From contig JAUVTM010000060.1 of assembly GCA_030601545.1 (NCBI GenBank), positions 1 to 9,369 of the forward strand: a DNA stretch of 9,369 bases, read 5' to 3'. The notes under the pieces are model-generated. The model was not told where the DNA came from. It made no database searches and saw nothing but the letters and a program-made list of their open reading frames with translations. The DNA comes from Syntrophobacterales bacterium (lineage in GTDB: Bacteria > Desulfobacterota > Syntrophobacteria > BM002). Both the position numbers and the translations under genes were made by a program. Below, piece by piece: positions 6,427 to 9,369 of this stretch; within the stretch, counting starts at the first letter, position 1; every line of letters begins with the position of its first letter.

Positions 6427-6454
6427 AATATAGCGGATTTCTCTTGATTGTGAA
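6427..6454 (-). promoter_or_regulatory. Candidate sigma-70-type promoter for the SH3-domain gene
   Basis: On the minus strand, TTCACA (6454-6449) and TATATT (6432-6427) are separated by 16 bases. Each matches its consensus box at 5 of 6 positions. A transcript starting near 6420 would have a leader of about 207 bases containing the whole inverted-repeat element at 6274-6403. This is the best promoter match I found in the 6214-6524 spacer. Confidence 0.45.
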
Positions 6455-6496
6455 ACAAATTCTTTTTTAATCAGAATAACTTACCCCATTACTCAG

Positions 6497-6520
6497 CATC
6501 CGGGCTAGGGTTTCCGGATG
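6497..6520 (-). terminator. Hairpin just after mnmG (weak terminator)
   Basis: CATCCGG (6497-6503) and CCGGATG (6514-6520) form a perfect 7-bp stem around a 10-base loop, starting four bases after the mnmG stop on the minus strand. No T-run follows, so it may stabilise the 3' end or pause polymerase rather than terminate. Confidence 0.45.
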
Positions 6521-6524
6521 GAAA

Positions 6525-8447
6525 CTAATTAGATTCGGCCTGGGAGGGGGGCGGAGTCTGCCGGCTCTCTCGGATGCACTTTAGGGAAACCATGAGAACT
6601 GAGAGAGCCGCTGGGGTCATCCCAGAAATCCTGGAAGCTTGTCCTAGAGAGGTGGGCTGGACTTCGTTCAATATCTGGCGCACCTCGTTGGACAACCCAG
6701 GGACCTCTTTATAGTCGAAGCTGGGAGGGATATTTATTTTCTCGAGGTTTTTGAATTTCTTCACCTCAGCTTCCTGCCTCTGTAGATAACCCTGGTACTT
6801 GCACTGGATCTCCACCTGCCTCGTTACGAGCTCCGGCAGTTCGTTGCCACGGCCCTCCATTTTCTCCACATCGGCATAAGACAACTCCGGCCGCTTCAGC
6901 AGTTGCGCTAGTGGCACGGCAGTCTCAAGTGCTGCTGACTTTTTTGTTGCCAGAAACTGATTCACCCTGGCACTGGGCTTGATCCTGGCTCGCTCTACAC
7001 GTTGAAGTTCCTCGGCAATCTGGCGACGACGCTCTTTGAGATCTTGGAAGGTATCTTTGTCAATGAGGCCCAGTTCGTATCCCTTCTCCATGAGGCGCAG
7101 ATCAGTGTTGTCTTCCCTGAGAAGCAGCCTGTATTCCGCTCGGGAAGTAAAAATCCGGTAGGGCTCTTTGGTTCCCCGGGTCACGAGATCATCCACCATG
7201 ACTCCCATATACGCCTCGGAGCGATCGAGAACGAAGGGAGACCTTTTCTGAACCTGCAAAGCAGCGTTTATTCCTGCCCACAACCCCTGGGCAGCAGCCT
7301 CTTCATAGCCCGACGTGCCGTTTATCTGACCCGCCATGAAAAGTCCCGCCACCTTCTTGGTCTCGAGGGTTGGCCTCAACTGCGTGGGCTGGACATAGTC
7401 ATACTCTATGGCGTAAGCGGGCCGCATGATCTCCGCCTCTTCCAGGCCTGGCACTGAACGGACAAGCTGTATCTGGAGTTCATAGGGGAGGCAGTTTCCT
7501 GTGCCGCTGGCATAGATCTCTTCAGTATCCAATCCCTCAGGCTGCAGGATGATCTGATGCTGCTCCTTGTGCGGAAACTTCATCACCTTGTCTTCAAGCG
7601 ACGGGCAATAGCGGGCCGACACCCCTTTGATAACCCCACTGTAGAGCGGAGATAAGTCGATATTATTCAGCACGATCTCATGGGTACGCTTACTGGTGTG
7701 GCCTATGAAGCAAGAAATCTGGGGGAGGGTTATCTTTTCGGTGAAAAGAGAAAAAGGACGCGGTTTCTCGTCACCCTTTTGCTCTCTAAATTGGGAAAAA
7801 TCAATGGTCCTCCGTCTCAACCTCGCTGGGGTTCCGGTCTTCATCCTACCCATCTGAAAGTCAAGCGTAGCCAGATTGTCAGCCAAACCATCAGCGGGAA
7901 ATTCCCCGGCACGCCCTGAAGGAATTTGCTGGCTGCCTATGTGAATCAAACCGTGCAAAAAGGTACCTGTGGTCAGCACTACCGTCGGAGCCATGAATTC
8001 CATACCCAGATTGTCGCGAACCCCGACTACCCGGTGGCCTTCAACCAGAACCACTTCCACCATGCTCTGCTTGATATCCAAGTTCTCTTGCCGTTCAAGA
8101 ACAGACTTCATTCTGGCACGGTAAAGCACTTTGTCGTTTTGACAACGCGTTCCCTGGACCGCCGGCCCCTTGCGCGTATTAAGGGTACGGAACTGGATGC
8201 CGGTTTGATCCGCCACTTTGCCAATCTCACCCCCCAGAACATCCACCTCTTTGACCAGGTGCCCTTTTCCCAAGCCACCCACCGAAGGTGAGCAGGGCAT
8301 GTGAGCCACAGTGTCTAGATAGATGGTGAATAAAGTGGTGCTACATCCCATGCGAGCGGAGGCCAGGGCAGCCTCACACCCTGCATGCCCTCCTCCCACA
8401 ACTATGACATCGTATGTCTTCGGATAGATGCTCATATCATTTGTCAT
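6525..8447 (-). CDS. mnmG: tRNA uridine-5-carboxymethylaminomethyl modification enzyme MnmG (GidA)
   Basis: This 640-residue FAD enzyme works with MnmE to add the carboxymethylaminomethyl-type group to uridine 34 at the wobble position of certain tRNAs. The FAD-binding fold opens with DVIVVGGGHAGCEAALAS (13-30). Two family signatures are present: ARYCPSLEDKVMKF (278-291) and AGQINGTSGYEEAAAQGLWAG (372-392, broken here for length as AGQINGTSGYEE plus AAAQGLWAG). Cys52 in HMPCSPSVGG and Cys281 in RYCPS correspond to the two functionally important cysteines of the E. coli enzyme. The C-terminal tRNA/MnmE-interaction region ends with GLSNEVRQIL and SLGQASRISGMTPAALSVL (584-617). A Pro/Ser tail of about 15 residues extends past the usual end. 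Length is normal and nothing is broken. ATG 8447 is given as start, but ATG 8435 (MSIYPK) aligns equally well with homologues and neither has a good Shine-Dalgarno sequence. mnmG is divergent from the radical SAM gene. Confidence 0.97.
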   Translation of the reverse strand: MTNDMSIYPKTYDVIVVGGGHAGCEAALASARMGCSTTLFTIYLDTVAHMPCSPSVGGLGKGHLVKEVDVLGGEIGKVADQTGIQFRTLNTRKGPAVQGTRCQNDKVLYRARMKSVLERQENLDIKQSMVEVVLVEGHRVVGVRDNLGMEFMAPTVVLTTGTFLHGLIHIGSQQIPSGRAGEFPADGLADNLATLDFQMGRMKTGTPARLRRRTIDFSQFREQKGDEKPRPFSLFTEKITLPQISCFIGHTSKRTHEIVLNNIDLSPLYSGVIKGVSARYCPSLEDKVMKFPHKEQHQIILQPEGLDTEEIYASGTGNCLPYELQIQLVRSVPGLEEAEIMRPAYAIEYDYVQPTQLRPTLETKKVAGLFMAGQINGTSGYEEAAAQGLWAGINAALQVQKRSPFVLDRSEAYMGVMVDDLVTRGTKEPYRIFTSRAEYRLLLREDNTDLRLMEKGYELGLIDKDTFQDLKERRRQIAEELQRVERARIKPSARVNQFLATKKSAALETAVPLAQLLKRPELSYADVEKMEGRGNELPELVTRQVEIQCKYQGYLQRQEAEVKKFKNLEKINIPPSFDYKEVPGLSNEVRQILNEVQPTSLGQASRISGMTPAALSVLMVSLKCIRESRQTPPPSQAESN

Positions 8448-8479
8448 TTCTCATCGAGCATTTCTCATCTGTCATGAAA
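8438..8479. repeat. Heptamer repeat over the mnmG start region
   Basis: Six consecutive 7-base units each begin with CAT: CATTTGT (8438), CATTTCT (8445), CATCGAG (8452), CATTTCT (8459), CATCTGT (8466), CATGAAA (8473). The 11-base string CATTTCTCATC occurs twice, 14 bases apart (8445 and 8459). On the mnmG strand this gives an ATG every 7 bases, one of which (8447-8445) is the likely start codon. The ATG at 8461 opens a five-codon ORF that stops at 8446-8444, overlapping the mnmG start as ATGA. Confidence 0.75.
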
Positions 8480-8543
8480 CCGGAACAGAAAATTCGAAAC
8501 GCTCAAGCAAAAGACAGCAACCGGCAAAGACCAGGTAATTTCT

Positions 8544-8573
8544 GGAGGTTATCTCGTGAATTATATATTATAA
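8544..8573 (+). promoter_or_regulatory. Strong ribosome-binding site and five-codon leader ORF before the radical SAM gene
   Basis: GGAGGT (8544-8549) is the best Shine-Dalgarno match between the divergent genes. It sits six bases before GTG 8556, not before either plausible ATG of the radical SAM gene. From GTG the reading frame is only five codons (M-N-Y-I-L) and ends at TAA 8571-8573. The last A of that stop is the first base of ATG 8573 (TAATG). This suggests translational coupling through a mini-ORF. A one-base indel in the AT-run would make GTG the real start. A perfect TATAAT at 8569-8574 overlaps the same spot, but no good -35 box lies upstream. Confidence 0.55.
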
Positions 8574-9369
8574 TGATCTGGATGAATACTAGTCGTTATC
8601 GGGATCTAAACACTGCACTCCGAGAGCAGTTCGGATGCCGTGTACAGAAGATTACTCTGGATGCGGCACTAACCTGCCCGAACCGAGATGGCACCGTGGG
8701 CGTAGGCGGTTGCATCTATTGCAATGTCAGAGGTTCGGGGACCGGCTTATCCCAACAGTACACCATCCCCCAACAACTCGAACGTGGTAAAGAACGGTTG
8801 CGGCGCCGCTATAAGGCGAAAAAGTTTATTGCTTATTTTCAGTCTTTCTCCAACACTTACGGGCCTTTGGATGAACTGAAACACCTCTACTTAGAAGCCC
8901 TTGCCGTAGAGGATGTGGTGGGTCTTGCCATTGGAACCAGGCCTGACTGCGTGGCTGACGATGTTCTGGACATGTTGGCCGATTTGAACCTCCGGACCTA
9001 CTTATGGGTAGAATACGGCCTGCAATCTATACACGACCGCACTCTCAGACTGATCAACCGGGGCCACGACGTTGCAGCCTTTGTGGATGCAGTGGAGCGA
9101 ACCCGTCGGCGTGGCCTCGACATCTGCGTCCACGTTATCTTGGGACTGCCCGATGAGGATAAGGCGGAAATGCTGGCAACAGCGCGGGGGCTGGCCGAGC
9201 TCGACATTCAGGGGATCAAAATTCACCTTCTTTATGTGATTCAGGGCACACCACTTGCAGATCTCTACCAGAGTGAAAACTATCGTTGTCTGAGCCGTGA
9301 GGAGTATGTGGATATTGTCTGCGAGTTTATAGCTCTGCTTCCCCCACAGGTGGTCATTCATAGGCTCAC
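8573..9369 (+). CDS. Radical SAM protein, YhcC/TIGR01212 family (partial, 3' end beyond window)
   Basis: About 265 codons are visible and the frame is still open at the window edge. The protein has the family cluster motif CPNRDGTVGVGGCIYCN. Its three cysteines, spaced C-x11-C-x2-C, should hold a 4Fe-4S cluster that cleaves S-adenosylmethionine. Further family landmarks are FIAYFQSFSNTYGP, VGLAIGTRPDCV, TYLWVEYGLQSIHDRTL, a glycine-rich HVILGLPDED and the KIHLLYVIQGTPLADLY stretch. The family is widespread. Its reaction is not established to my knowledge, so none is assigned. Two close starts are possible, ATG 8573 (coupled to the leader ORF) and ATG 8582; the latter gives an N-terminus closest in length to E. 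coli YhcC. The open frame reaches further back to ATG 8474, but the added residues look unlike the family and lack a ribosome-binding site. It is divergent from mnmG. Confidence 0.92.
   Translation, partial: MIWMNTSRYRDLNTALREQFGCRVQKITLDAALTCPNRDGTVGVGGCIYCNVRGSGTGLSQQYTIPQQLERGKERLRRRYKAKKFIAYFQSFSNTYGPLDELKHLYLEALAVEDVVGLAIGTRPDCVADDVLDMLADLNLRTYLWVEYGLQSIHDRTLRLINRGHDVAAFVDAVERTRRRGLDICVHVILGLPDEDKAEMLATARGLAELDIQGIKIHLLYVIQGTPLADLYQSENYRCLSREEYVDIVCEFIALLPPQVVIHRL

Noticed and set aside
7600..7650. MnmG signature reads SARYCPS instead of the E. coli GPRYCPS
   Set aside because: The catalytic-region Cys and the rest of the motif are intact. I judge it ordinary family variation.
7002..8291. 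Plus-strand frames of 79-151 codons opposite mnmG
   Set aside because: They are antisense to a highly conserved enzyme with intact signatures, and they have no independent evidence.
8474..8572. Extended N-terminus of the radical SAM protein from ATG 8474
   Set aside because: The frame is open, but the extra residues are unlike the family, no Shine-Dalgarno precedes the ATG, and it lies in the heptamer repeat.
8998..9361. Minus-strand frames opposite the radical SAM gene
   Set aside because: They overlap conserved radical SAM motifs on the other strand and show no domain of their own.

Overview
This window looks like chromosome from a Gram-negative bacterium. The most likely group is the former Deltaproteobacteria (Desulfobacterota), but that is an inference. 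It rests on the mix of genes (periplasmic-binding-protein ABC importer, YgiM-type SH3/coiled-coil membrane protein, TerC, MnmG, YhcC-type radical SAM protein), a base composition that looks near-balanced by eye, and spacers rich in heptamer repeats and hairpins. No rRNA, tRNA, CRISPR array, transposase or phage gene was seen.

Layout. Positions 68-3927 (+) hold a three-gene ABC importer operon: a secreted binding protein, an ATPase and a fused double-domain permease. A stable hairpin separates the first two genes, and a 4-base overlap joins the last two. The family is the Fe(III)/thiamine/polyamine-type importers. The usual paired iron-binding tyrosines are not evident, so the substrate is open. 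The operon converges on terC (4090-5094, -), and the gap between them holds two tandem 35-base hairpin units that can act as a back-to-back terminator. Upstream of terC lies a 405-base non-coding stretch (5095-5499) packed with inverted repeats, a heptamer tandem repeat and a bidirectional terminator. Next, on the minus strand, is a YgiM/TIGR04211-like protein (5500-6213). Its 311-base upstream spacer holds a candidate promoter followed by a 130-base element with 16-base inverted ends and nested hairpins. Then comes mnmG (6525-8447, -), complete, whose start codon is embedded in a heptamer repeat that places an ATG every 7 bases. Divergent from mnmG is a radical SAM protein of the YhcC/TIGR01212 family, which runs off the right edge of the window.

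How the genes relate. Only the ABC operon forms a clear functional unit. TerC (metal export or metalation), the SH3 membrane protein, MnmG (tRNA wobble-uridine modification) and the YhcC-like enzyme are housekeeping or envelope genes in separate transcription units. The coding content is ordinary. The unusual material is in the spacers: a possible structured 5' leader for the SH3 gene, the repeat-derived start region of mnmG, and a strong ribosome-binding site that serves a five-codon mini-ORF in front of the radical SAM gene. I found no convincing undescribed multi-gene system.
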